Shown here one piece after another: positions 4,832-11,501 of a stretch of 13,019 nucleotides of DNA (position 1 is the first letter of the stretch; each line of letters begins with the position of its first letter). The stretch lies in assembly GCA_020718785.1 (NCBI GenBank), contig DYRK01000117.1:1-13019 (forward strand). The letters run 5' to 3'. Origin of the DNA: Desulfatirhabdium butyrativorans (GTDB taxonomy: Bacteria > Desulfobacterota > Desulfobacteria > Desulfobacterales > DYRK01). The position numbers and the translations under genes were made by a program. Under the pieces are notes generated by a model. It ran no database searches. It worked only from the letters and a program-made list of their open reading frames with translations, and was not told where the DNA came from.

Positions 4832-5533
4832 TCAGTCTCTTTTTCCGCCGAATATCCGCAGCAGAAACAGAAACATATTGATAAAGTCGAGGTACAACTC
4901 CAGCGCGCCGATAATCGCGCCTTTTCGGACCACGTCTCCGTCTAATCCCTCAGGCTGCGAAACCGCCATCATCTTTATTTTCTGGGTGTCATAAGCGGTC
5001 AGTCCGATGAACACGAACACACCGATATAACTGATGATCATCGTCATTGCAGAGCTGCGGATAAACAGATTGACCACCGACGCGATAACAATGCCGATCA
5101 GACCCATGAACATAAAACTGCCCAACGACGTCAGGTCTTTCTTGGTCACCATTCCGTAAACGCTGCATGCCCCGAATGTAGCCGCGGTGATGAAAAAGGT
5201 TGAAGCAATAGACGACATTGTGTATGCAAGAAATATGGCGGACAGAGTCACGCCGTTCAACGCGGAGTACAGCATAAACATGAAAGTTGCAGTTGACGCG
5301 TTAATTTTGTTGATTCCCGCACTGATGAACATCACCAGCGCGAGTTCGGCTATCATCAGTCCGAAAAACACAAAGCTGTTTCCGAAAATGATCATGAGCA
5401 GGGTTTGGCTTGCTGAAACAAAATACGCGACCAAACCGGTCAGTGCGAGTCCGACAGCCATCCAATTGTAAACGCTCTGGATAAAGGAATTGACCATTAC
5501 CGCGGTCTGAGTTCTTTTTTCCAAAAGTTCCAT
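4832..5533 (-). CDS. Bax inhibitor-1/YccA-family membrane protein (BI-1-like)
   Basis: This 233-residue protein has about seven hydrophobic segments, the normal size and layout of bacterial BI-1 (YbhL/YccA) proteins. The last part matches the family well: GVFVFIGLTAYDTQKIKMM (loop with conserved Asp), GALELYLDFINMFLFLLRIF and the basic tail GGKRD. Members are integral membrane proteins. Some are pH-sensitive calcium leak channels and YccA modulates FtsH; which applies here is unknown. Two in-frame ATGs exist. The one at 5539 lies one base from the AGGAGGT site (5547-5541), whereas 5533 has a proper 7-base gap, so 5533 is preferred. A possible promoter reads TTGAAA (5612-5607), 16 bases, TATCTT (5590-5585). 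Its 3' end is duplicated at 2308-2477. Confidence 0.92.
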   Translation of the reverse strand: MELLEKRTQTAVMVNSFIQSVYNWMAVGLALTGLVAYFVSASQTLLMIIFGNSFVFFGLMIAELALVMFISAGINKINASTATFMFMLYSALNGVTLSAIFLAYTMSSIASTFFITAATFGACSVYGMVTKKDLTSLGSFMFMGLIGIVIASVVNLFIRSSAMTMIISYIGVFVFIGLTAYDTQKIKMMAVSQPEGLDGDVVRKGAIIGALELYLDFINMFLFLLRIFGGKRD

Positions 5534-5584
5534 ACACATTACCTCCTGATATTTTTATTGTTGATACATCACAAATTTAGGGTT

Positions 5585-5612
5585 AAGATAACACAACTTT
5601 TATATTTTTCAA
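5585..5612 (-). promoter_or_regulatory. candidate promoter of the BI-1-like gene
   Basis: On the minus strand TTGAAA and TATCTT are separated by 16 bases and lie about 50 bases upstream of the start. A mirror candidate on the plus strand (TTGATA 5561-5566, 17 bases, TAAGAT 5584-5589) could serve the gene at 5634. Both are only moderate matches. Confidence 0.4.
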
Positions 5613-5633
5613 GATAAAAATGCAAAAATCATA

Positions 5634-5912
5634 ATGAAACCGGAACAATTATATCAAAGCCTGAAAGAACTTGCCGAAAAGCTTGACATAACCGTATCCG
5701 AACAGAATTTCCGAACTGCCGGAATCAAGGTGGAAAGCGGGCTGTGCAAGCTTAAAGGCAGACACCTTTTTATTATGGACAAGCATATTCCTGTCCAGCG
5801 GAAAGCCGATATTCTGGCTGACTGTCTCAGCAAAATGCCGTCGGAAAATATATATGTCGTCCCCGCGGTTCGGGAATTGCTGGATTTGGAAAAAAAATCT
5901 GCTCCGGAATAG
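5634..5912 (+). CDS. conserved 92-residue hypothetical protein
   Basis: This small soluble protein begins MKPEQLYQSLKELAEKLDIT, then VSEQNF, GIKVESGLCKLKGRHLFIMD (about 30-49), a helix DILADCLSKMP and the end IYVVPAVRELLDLEKK. I have a sense of close relatives in sulfate-reducing deltaproteobacteria, but no named family or function. No membrane segment, signal peptide or cysteine cluster is visible beyond one Cys. It is divergent from the BI-1-like gene across about 100 bp. The ATG has no clear ribosome site (preceding bases are CAAAAATCATA). The codon usage looks coding and no alternative start is better. Confidence 0.72.
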   Translation: MKPEQLYQSLKELAEKLDITVSEQNFRTAGIKVESGLCKLKGRHLFIMDKHIPVQRKADILADCLSKMPSENIYVVPAVRELLDLEKKSAPE

Positions 5913-5955
5913 TTGTGCCGAAACGATTCAGGAGTTACACGGTTGCATGATTTTT

Positions 5956-5986
5956 AACCGCTAATGGACGCTGATAAACGCCAATT
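5956..5986 (+). repeat. 10-bp-periodic repeat, copy 1
   Basis: AACCGCTAATGGACGCTGAT followed by AAACGCCAATT consists of units like ACGCTAATGA. The same motif occurs at 7084-7124 (same strand) and 7148-7178 (opposite strand), on the far side of the methyltransferase gene. Confidence 0.75.
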
Positions 5987-6035
5987 AATCAGGAAAATAA
6001 ATTCAAGTGCGTAAGTCATAATCGTCATACTTGAT

Positions 6036-6170
6036 ATAATCAGCAGATCGAAAATTTTCCCGAAATGCTCGCCTGGGATTGACAAATCCCAAGCATTTCC
6101 GGCGCCAAAGGTTAAAATAGACCGTCAATCCGCCGGGAGCGGCCGGAGGCATTTTCGATCTGCTGATAAT
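6036..6170. repeat. inverted-repeat element of about 130 bp, possible MITE-like or hairpin RNA element
   Basis: ATCAGCAGATCGAAAAT at 6039-6055 pairs perfectly with ATTTTCGATCTGCTGAT at 6151-6167. The match extends to 20 bases with one mismatch. Inside is a second hairpin: GAAATGC...TGGGATT, loop GACA, AATCCCA.GCATTTC (about 6064-6102). The part 6105-6150 is GC-rich (CCGCCGGGAGCGGCCGG). It lies between two genes and ends about 30 bp before the methyltransferase start. A clear target duplication is not visible. Confidence 0.7.
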
Positions 6171-6196
6171 CGAAAAATCAGAATCGGACAAAGTGC

Positions 6197-7105
6197 ATGA
6201 GCGATAAAGTATCAAAGAAGCAGGGAACCGCGACCAGTTCATTCGGAACTCCCGGACGGATCGGGCATGATTCATCCATATTTTACAAAAGCCGTCTGTA
6301 TGAAGGCATAAATAAAGGCAATACTGTCAAGTTTACTGAAAACAGCATTCCGGAAAATTTCCGAAATCAGATATTCTGCAAAAGCAGCGAGCAGATGAGC
6401 GAACTGCCCGACAACAGCATTCATCTGATGATTACCTCGCCGCCTTACAATGCCTCCAAAGACTATGACGACAATCTGAGTCTGGATGAATATCTGGGGC
6501 TGCTGAAACGCGTCTGGCAGGAAACCTATCGAGTCATGGTTACGGGAGGCAGGGTGTGCATAAATATCGCGAATCTCGGACGGAAGCCGTATATTCCCCT
6601 GCACAGTTATATCATTGAAGATATGCAGGATATCGGATTCTTGATGCGCGGTGAAATTATATGGAACAAGGCATCGAGCGCGAGTTCTTCCACAGCATGG
6701 GGATCGTGGATGTCGGCAGCCAATCCGGTTCTGAGGGATATTCATGAATATATTCTGGTCTTTTCAAAAGATTCATTTTCAAGGAAACGTGAGGAAAGAA
6801 AAAATACGATATGTAAAGAAGATTTTCTGGAATGGACAAAAAGCGTCTGGACATTTCCCGCTGTTTCGGCAAAAAAAATCGGACATCCCGCGCCCTTTCC
6901 CGAAGAGCTTCCCTATCGGCTGATACATTTGTATTCATTCAAAGGAGATGTGATATTGGACCCTTTTGCCGGAAGCGGCACCACCTGTCTTTCCGCGTTG
7001 AAATCGGAGCGCGACTATATCGGCTACGATATTAATCAGGAATACATAGAATTGGCAAACAGGCGGTTTCGGGAATATATATTAACCGCTAATGAACGCC
7101 AATGA
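6197..7105 (+). CDS. DNA methyltransferase, N4-cytosine/N6-adenine type (TSPPY motif), apparently solitary
   Basis: This 302-residue enzyme transfers a methyl group from S-adenosylmethionine to an exocyclic amino group of DNA. The catalytic motif TSPPYN is at residues 80-85 and the SAM-binding DPFAGSGTT at 255-263, so the order is catalytic before SAM-binding (beta class). TSPPY favours N4-methylcytosine over N6-adenine, although the second cannot be excluded. Between them lies the conserved NKASSASSSTAWGSW (157-171) and HEYILVFSK (183-191), probably the target-recognition part. The N-terminal SSFGTPGRIGHDSSIFYKSR also fits the family as I know it, which supports the ATG at 6197 despite a weak ribosome site. 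No restriction endonuclease is next to it. The last residues LTANERQ and the stop are encoded by a repeat that begins at 7084. Its specificity is unknown. Confidence 0.88.
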   Translation: MSDKVSKKQGTATSSFGTPGRIGHDSSIFYKSRLYEGINKGNTVKFTENSIPENFRNQIFCKSSEQMSELPDNSIHLMITSPPYNASKDYDDNLSLDEYLGLLKRVWQETYRVMVTGGRVCINIANLGRKPYIPLHSYIIEDMQDIGFLMRGEIIWNKASSASSSTAWGSWMSAANPVLRDIHEYILVFSKDSFSRKREERKNTICKEDFLEWTKSVWTFPAVSAKKIGHPAPFPEELPYRLIHLYSFKGDVILDPFAGSGTTCLSALKSERDYIGYDINQEYIELANRRFREYILTANERQ

Positions 7106-7124
7106 ACGCTAATAAATGCTAATT
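7084..7124 (+). repeat. 10-bp-periodic repeat, copy 2, overlaps the methyltransferase 3' end
   Basis: Four units (ACCGCTAATGA, ACGCCAATGA, ACGCTAATAA, ATGCTAATTA) in tandem. The first two code for TANERQ and the stop codon of the methyltransferase. It pairs with copy 3 at 7148-7178 to form a large imperfect hairpin. Confidence 0.82.
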
Positions 7125-7147
7125 AATTAAGATTATTATGTATTTTG

Positions 7148-7178
7148 AATTAGCGTTTATTCGCGTTCATCAGCGGTT
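7148..7178 (-). repeat. 10-bp-periodic repeat, copy 3 (inverted)
   Basis: Read on the minus strand it is AACCGCTGATGAACGCGAAT then AAACGCTAATT, matching copies 1 and 2 at most positions. With copy 2 it can form a stem of about 30 bp. The plus strand then has T8 at about 7187-7194, so the hairpin may end transcription of the methyltransferase. Confidence 0.82.
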
Positions 7179-7340
7179 ATTCTCAGTTTTTTTTATTAAC
7201 ATCAATCTTCACAATTTCCATATACTTTCTTCATATTTTCTTCACAATCAGGTGATATTCAATAGCCAACATTGTGACCGGGCTTGTATTGCCTAACCGG
7301 AAAACCGAAACTGACATGATTGACAAGTAAGGAGGAAAAC

Positions 7341-7778
7341 ATGATTAAAAAAATGATCGCAATTCTGATGACTATGGGTATGCTTCTTTCGGGAACTGTG
7401 TTCGCCGATCAGATCACTGCCGGAAATCAGCAGGGAACCCGTCCGCCCTGCCCGAATGGGGGGTTCCATCCCCGTCCGCATCAGGGACATCCCGGTGATC
7501 TGGGGAAATATCTGCATGACAATATGCTTGTAGAAGCCCTTTCCGAAATTACGGGGCAATCTGCCGAGACTATCAAAACCGCACTTGAGACTCAGCATCC
7601 TGAAGCGCTTATGGAAACATACGGGGTTGATTCTGAAGCCTTCCGGACCCTTATGGATGCAAAAACCGTCACGATGGCGGAAAAAGCTGCGAGCTGCGGG
7701 CTGATCACTCAGGAACAGGCAGCGGAGATTGCTGAAAAGGTTGCAGCCCGTGCAGCCGCGTCCGAAACCGCGAACTAA
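7341..7778 (+). CDS. exported small helical protein, YckD/DUF2680-like
   Basis: The start is placed at 7341 because AAGGAGG lies about six bases upstream; an ATG at 7320 has no site. The 145-residue product has a signal peptide (MIKKMIAILMTMGMLLSG, cut after TVFA) and a Pro/His/Gly-rich segment (TRPPCPNGGFHPRPHQGHPG, about 33-52). A helical part follows with the pattern ALSEITGQSAETIKTAL, YGVDSEAFRTLMDAK and CGLITQEQAAEIAEKV. That pattern resembles DUF2680/YckD proteins: 'Glu-Leu-Thr-Gly' helix, a Leu-rich helix, and a 'LTQEQA' helix. Role in the periplasm is unknown. The His-rich patch hints at metal binding, which is a guess. It is spaced 357 bp from the next gene, so it is probably a separate transcription unit. 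Confidence 0.78.
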   Translation: MIKKMIAILMTMGMLLSGTVFADQITAGNQQGTRPPCPNGGFHPRPHQGHPGDLGKYLHDNMLVEALSEITGQSAETIKTALETQHPEALMETYGVDSEAFRTLMDAKTVTMAEKAASCGLITQEQAAEIAEKVAARAAASETAN

Positions 7779-7806
7779 CTGACAAAACCATCTCGGTTAC
7801 AATGCC

Positions 7807-7830
7807 GCAGGGACGCGTCCGCGTCCCTGC
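7807..7830. repeat. palindrome downstream of the helical protein gene
   Basis: GCAGGGACGC, loop GTCC, GCGTCCCTGC is a perfect 10-bp stem located 28 bp after the stop codon. No T run follows. It resembles mobile palindromes scattered between genes and may slow mRNA decay. Confidence 0.6.
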
Positions 7831-7939
7831 CACAAACGACAGTTTTGTCGAACTTAAACAGAGATTGTCGAATCCTGAAACGCCGTTCATCTCATATCCT
7901 CTTATTTTCACAGCGAATAAAATTTGGTATGTTTTTTGC

Positions 7940-7968
7940 TTGCAGATAAATCAGGAGCAGTGTATAAT
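7940..7968 (+). promoter_or_regulatory. sigma70-type promoter for the binding-protein/porin operon
   Basis: TTGCAG (7940-7945), a 17-base gap and a perfect TATAAT (7963-7968) form a good promoter. Transcription would begin near 7975, giving a leader of about 160 bases before the ATG at 8136. Confidence 0.7.
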
Positions 7969-8012
7969 GCGAGCCTGATATGAGACGGATTGTTTTCAGG
8001 ATTTTTTTTCTT

Positions 8013-8095
8013 ATCCGGAGTGCAAAAATGAAATTTTTTGCAAAAAATCTTTCCTACCCGAAAACGCAAAAAAATTTCATTTTTGCACTCCGGAT
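8013..8095. repeat. long near-perfect inverted repeat in the operon leader
   Basis: The left arm 8013-8041 (ATCCGGAGTGCAAAAATGAA then ATTTTTTGC) and the right arm 8066-8095 are complementary except for one extra base (six T versus seven A). That makes a stem of about 29 bp around a 24-base loop. It lies between the promoter and the start codon, with no T run after it on either strand, so it is not a simple terminator. One arm occurs again at 2259-2281. Confidence 0.88.
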
Positions 8096-8135
8096 GAAAA
8101 TTTATGCCATTCACAAATATCGGGGGTAAGGAGTT

Positions 8136-8588
8136 ATGAAAAATAAAATGAGAATCTGGCAACTCGCTCTGACAATGTTTCTTTTATCGCAGTATTTTGC
8201 TTCTGTGCCGCTCTCGCAGGCAGGGGATATCCTCATTATTGCCAACAAAGAGGTTCCCGCGAGCGTGTTAAGCAAAAACGAGATAAGGAGCATTTTTCTC
8301 GGAGAAAAAATCAGGTGGGATGACGACCGTAAGATGACCTTTGTGATATTGAAGACAAAGGAACACGATGAGTTTCTCAGAGCATATATCGGAAACACTG
8401 CCGCGCAATATCTCAATTATTGGAAAAAAATGGTTTTTACCGGCAAAAGCAAATCGCCGAAAGCCTTTGATACCCCGGAAAAACTGCTTGACTACGTGGC
8501 TGAAACCGAGGGGTCTGTCGGATATATCCCTTCGGAAGCATACTCGGACGCATACAATGATAAGGTAAAAATTATTTCGGTAAAATAG
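8136..8588 (+). CDS. small PstS-like periplasmic substrate-binding domain protein
   Basis: This 150-residue protein has a signal peptide (about residues 1-29, ending SQA) and one lobe of a phosphate-type binding protein: EIRSIFLGEKIRWDDDRKMT (about 49-68), HDEFLRAYIG, YLNYWKKMVFTGKSKSP and the ending VAETEGSVGYIPSEA. It is much shorter than full PstS (about 320 residues), like the single-domain members common in sulfate reducers. Those are probably ligand-binding or signalling partners; the ligand is unknown. The ribosome site TAAGGAG is well placed. Eleven bases separate its stop from the porin gene, so the two are cotranscribed. The operon has its own promoter and a hairpin leader. Confidence 0.84.
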   Translation: MKNKMRIWQLALTMFLLSQYFASVPLSQAGDILIIANKEVPASVLSKNEIRSIFLGEKIRWDDDRKMTFVILKTKEHDEFLRAYIGNTAAQYLNYWKKMVFTGKSKSPKAFDTPEKLLDYVAETEGSVGYIPSEAYSDAYNDKVKIISVK

Positions 8589-8599
8589 GAGACATATCA

Positions 8600-9862
8600 A
8601 TGAAAAAAACAGTTATGCTGCTCGCATCAGTGCTTACGCTTGTGTTTTTTTTAGGTCCGGCATATTCCCTCGATGCCGGAAATATCGAGATTCACGGCTT
8701 TATCTCTCAGGGATATCTGCTTACGGACAGCAACAATTATCTGGCAGAAACCGAAGACGGAACCTTCGAATTTAATGAGATGGGAATCAATTTCTCCTCG
8801 GATTTGACAGACCTCCTGCGTATCGGTCTGCAAATTTTTGCCCGCGATCTCGGAACGGTCGGAAATGATGAGGTTGTTTTAGACTGGGCTTATGCAGATT
8901 ACCGGTGGCTTGATTGGCTGGGACTGCGCGCCGGCAGAATCAAAATTGACTACGGGCTGTATAATGAAACCCGTGAAATGGACATGCTCCGTACCGGAGT
9001 CATGCTTCCGCAAAGCGTTTATTCCGAACTGTGGCGGGACAGCTTTTCCTGCATCAACGGAGCGGCTTTGTACGGATATGTTCCGATGTCGTTCATGGGG
9101 CGTCTCGCTTATGATCTTCAGATCGGCGCGATGACCTTCAAGAAAGACGCAGGCTTTACCCGTGCCTTCGGCAGGCGCATGAACGAAACTTTGGATATCA
9201 GCAGCATGGATGCCGATTACGCATGGTTTGCCGATTTCCAGTGGAGTACGCCCCTGCCGGGTCTCAAAACGAAATTTACCGCTTACGACATAGAGGGAAT
9301 GGAGGCAGACGGCAATATCACAGTCACCATGATGGATGGAAGTACCGTCAATTCTGCGGTGACTTATGAACTCGCCGAAAAAAACGGCTATGTCCTGTCT
9401 CTTGAGTATGTATTGAAAAATCTGATTCTTGCCGCGGAATACTCGGAAGATAACTATCAGATAAAAACAGATATGGAGGCGCAGATTCAGGCGCAGGGAA
9501 ATCCTCCGGAAGGAGGACTTCCTCAGGGAGACGGACCGCCGAAAATAACGAGCGAAGGATGGTATGTTTCAGCATCTTACCGGTTCACGGACTGGTTTGA
9601 GACTGCTCTGAGTTATTCGGAGTATTATCCGAATGCCGATGACAAAGACGGAGAGATAAAAAATGACCACGGCGGACATCCGTTTATGTCATGGCTCAAG
9701 ACGACCACCCTGTCCACCCGTTTTGATATTAATGACTACTGGGTGCTGAAATTAGAGGCAAGCTACAATGACGGATTCGGCGGCATCAATCTGGCGGATA
9801 ATCCTGATGAACTGGGACCTTACTGGACTCTTTTTGCCGCCAAAATGACCTTCAGTTTTTAG
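8600..9862 (+). CDS. outer-membrane porin-like beta-barrel protein
   Basis: This 420-residue protein has a signal peptide (about residues 1-23, ending GPAYS) and then begins with the barrel-like segment NIEIHGFISQGYLLTDSNNY. Alternating hydrophobic/polar strands run throughout, ending in the classic AKMTFSF with a C-terminal Phe recognised by the BAM machinery. The segment GLRAGRIKIDYGLYNETREM (about 113-132) is of the kind seen in phosphate-selective porins (OprO/OprP). A Pro/Gly-rich loop (about 299-314, QGNPPEGGLPQGDGPP) is probably extracellular. The ribosome site is AGGAG. It is translationally close to the binding protein. A hairpin with a T5 run follows its stop. The substrate is not known. 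Confidence 0.85.
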   Translation: MKKTVMLLASVLTLVFFLGPAYSLDAGNIEIHGFISQGYLLTDSNNYLAETEDGTFEFNEMGINFSSDLTDLLRIGLQIFARDLGTVGNDEVVLDWAYADYRWLDWLGLRAGRIKIDYGLYNETREMDMLRTGVMLPQSVYSELWRDSFSCINGAALYGYVPMSFMGRLAYDLQIGAMTFKKDAGFTRAFGRRMNETLDISSMDADYAWFADFQWSTPLPGLKTKFTAYDIEGMEADGNITVTMMDGSTVNSAVTYELAEKNGYVLSLEYVLKNLILAAEYSEDNYQIKTDMEAQIQAQGNPPEGGLPQGDGPPKITSEGWYVSASYRFTDWFETALSYSEYYPNADDKDGEIKNDHGGHPFMSWLKTTTLSTRFDINDYWVLKLEASYNDGFGGINLADNPDELGPYWTLFAAKMTFSF

Positions 9863-9868
9863 CGCTGA

Positions 9869-9900
9869 GGGCATGTCGCCGACATGCCCCTACGGTTTTT
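9869..9900 (+). terminator. hairpin with T run between porin and chemotaxis receptor genes
   Basis: GGGCATGTC, loop GCC, GACATGCCC (9-bp stem) is followed by CTACGG and TTTTT at 9896-9900. The sequence resembles a widespread intergenic palindrome (CCGACATGCCCCTACG). It could separate the receptor gene from the operon, at least partly. Confidence 0.55.
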
Positions 9901-9932
9901 AAGACGATGGAACAGGCTTCAGGAGGCAGATT

Positions 9933-11453
9933 ATGAAGAAATCATTTGGTATCGGGCATAAAATAGGGTTGAGTCTGAGTATTCTGATTATGGGATACTT
10001 TGTATCAACCGGCGTAGGATTTCTTCTCGGGCAGCAGGCAGAGTCCCGTCTTTACGGCGTATCGGAATATCTGTTCACCGCTTCCACACAAAGCAGAATC
10101 GCCTTGTCAGCTTTTGAAGATCAGATAAAATTCTATAACGATGTAGTCATGATGGGAGACATGGAAAATTCCCTTGAACTGGCTCGACAGAAGGCGGAAG
10201 AAGTTCAGAACGCGCTTCAGTCCATTGCCAGACTGAAGGAAATCAGCGGACAGAAAATAAGCGATGTCAGCAAAACTGCCGGGCAGTTGACAGAATTCAA
10301 TGCCTCTGCCCGGTCTTTATATACAAAATATCTTCAGAACAGTTCGGATGATGAAGCCAAAGAAAAACTGGAAAACGAAATTCTCCGTATCGGACAGCAG
10401 ACCAGCGAATTCAGAGGCAGGCTTACGGCTTTTTCCCGGCAGTTTTCCGATGATCTGAAAGCCGAACTGACAGACCTCAGCCGTATCATCCGGCGCTACC
10501 GCTATGTAAACCTGATGATGTTTTTCGGGATAGCGGGCTTTGTGGGCATGGCTGTATGGTTTATTATCTCGCGTTCCGTTACACGTCCATTGAACAGGAT
10601 TATTGAAAATCTTTCGAATTACTCCGTCGAAATCGTCTCCGAAGCCGCGCAGAGATCAGCCGGGAGCCGTTCTCTGGCGGAAAGGTCTTCGCAGCAGGCA
10701 GCGTCTGTGGAAGAAGTATCTTCTTCTCTTGAGGAGATGTCCTCCATGACAAAACGCAATGCCCATAATGCGGCTCAGGCTCATGATATTGTAGAAAGAC
10801 TGCTCCTTTTGGTGAGAAAAACAGATGCGTTTATGACAGAACTGATGGCATCCATGTCGGAAATTTCAAAGTCGAGCGAGGAAAGTTTCCACATCGTCAA
10901 AACAATTGACGAGATCGCATTTCAGACCAATCTGCTCGCATTGAACGCCGCGGTGGAGGCTGCACGTGCAGGACAGGCAGGTGCAGGATTTGCGGTAGTT
11001 GCAGATGAAGTCAGAAACCTTGCGCTGCGCTCTGCCAATGCTGCCAAAAACACATCCGGGCTTATCGAAAAGACCGTAAATAAAATAAAAGAGGGCAGCA
11101 GAATTACTTCTGATACTATAGAAGCTTTCAAAGCCGTGTCTCAGGATGCTGTCAGCATGAAAGAACTGATGTCCGAAATTGCCTCGGCTTCCGATAATCA
11201 GGCTAAGGGAACCGAGCAGATCAACATCGGCATAACCGAAATGGATCAGGCAACCCAGCAAAATGCGGCAGCCGCTGAGGAAGCTGCTTCTTCTTCTCAG
11301 GAACTGAATATCCGTGCCGAAAAGATGAAACGCATGACTGATGAACTGATCTCTCTGGCAGGAGGCAATTCTTCTCTGATTTTTTCATCGCATCGTCAGA
11401 GTTCCGAAAAACACGGAACCGGATATTTGCAGCCGCTGAAGCAGCGGTCATGA
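9933..11453 (+). CDS. methyl-accepting chemotaxis protein
   Basis: This 506-residue receptor has TM1 at about 12-33, a helical periplasmic domain of about 155 residues without a recognisable PAS/Cache motif, and TM2 at about 191-213. Only the first HAMP helix follows (RSVTRPLNRIIENLSNYSVE, about 214-233). It then runs directly into the signalling coiled coil, a shortened HAMP arrangement. The conserved hairpin tip that contacts CheA/CheW is intact at about 325-373: DEIAFQTNLLALNAAVEAAR and AGFAVVADEVRNLALRSANA. SLEEMSSMTK and other glutamate-rich stretches are possible methylation sites. The C-terminal tail has no NWETF-type docking pentapeptide. AGGAGG at 9921 gives a strong ribosome site. 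Context suggests it senses a compound linked to the upstream porin and binding protein; that is inference. Confidence 0.9.
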   Translation: MKKSFGIGHKIGLSLSILIMGYFVSTGVGFLLGQQAESRLYGVSEYLFTASTQSRIALSAFEDQIKFYNDVVMMGDMENSLELARQKAEEVQNALQSIARLKEISGQKISDVSKTAGQLTEFNASARSLYTKYLQNSSDDEAKEKLENEILRIGQQTSEFRGRLTAFSRQFSDDLKAELTDLSRIIRRYRYVNLMMFFGIAGFVGMAVWFIISRSVTRPLNRIIENLSNYSVEIVSEAAQRSAGSRSLAERSSQQAASVEEVSSSLEEMSSMTKRNAHNAAQAHDIVERLLLLVRKTDAFMTELMASMSEISKSSEESFHIVKTIDEIAFQTNLLALNAAVEAARAGQAGAGFAVVADEVRNLALRSANAAKNTSGLIEKTVNKIKEGSRITSDTIEAFKAVSQDAVSMKELMSEIASASDNQAKGTEQINIGITEMDQATQQNAAAAEEAASSSQELNIRAEKMKRMTDELISLAGGNSSLIFSSHRQSSEKHGTGYLQPLKQRS

Positions 11454-11464
11454 TACAGAAAAAA

Positions 11465-11491
11465 GGTGGGTTTCGCTGCGCTTCACCCACC
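11465..11491. terminator. palindrome between convergent genes, possible bidirectional terminator
   Basis: GGTGGGT at 11465-11471 pairs with ACCCACC at 11485-11491 around TTCGCTGCGCTTC. It lies between the stop codons of the chemotaxis gene and the cyclophilin gene. The sequence resembles a repeat widely seen between genes in bacteria. The flanking T/A tracts are weak (AGAAAAAA before it). Confidence 0.5.
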
Positions 11492-11501
11492 CTGCGAAAT
11501 A

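Noticed and set aside
6035..6040. TATAAT as a methyltransferase promoter
   Set aside because: No -35 hexamer lies at a proper distance, and the motif is part of the inverted-repeat edge.
6003..6275. 90-residue minus-strand frame before the methyltransferase
   Set aside because: It lies across the inverted-repeat element and overlaps the methyltransferase start. It is probably a repeat read as an ORF.
8013..8095. Long hairpin as a rho-independent terminator or attC site
   Set aside because: No T run follows on either strand, and no GTTRRRY/RYYYAAC cores are present at its ends.
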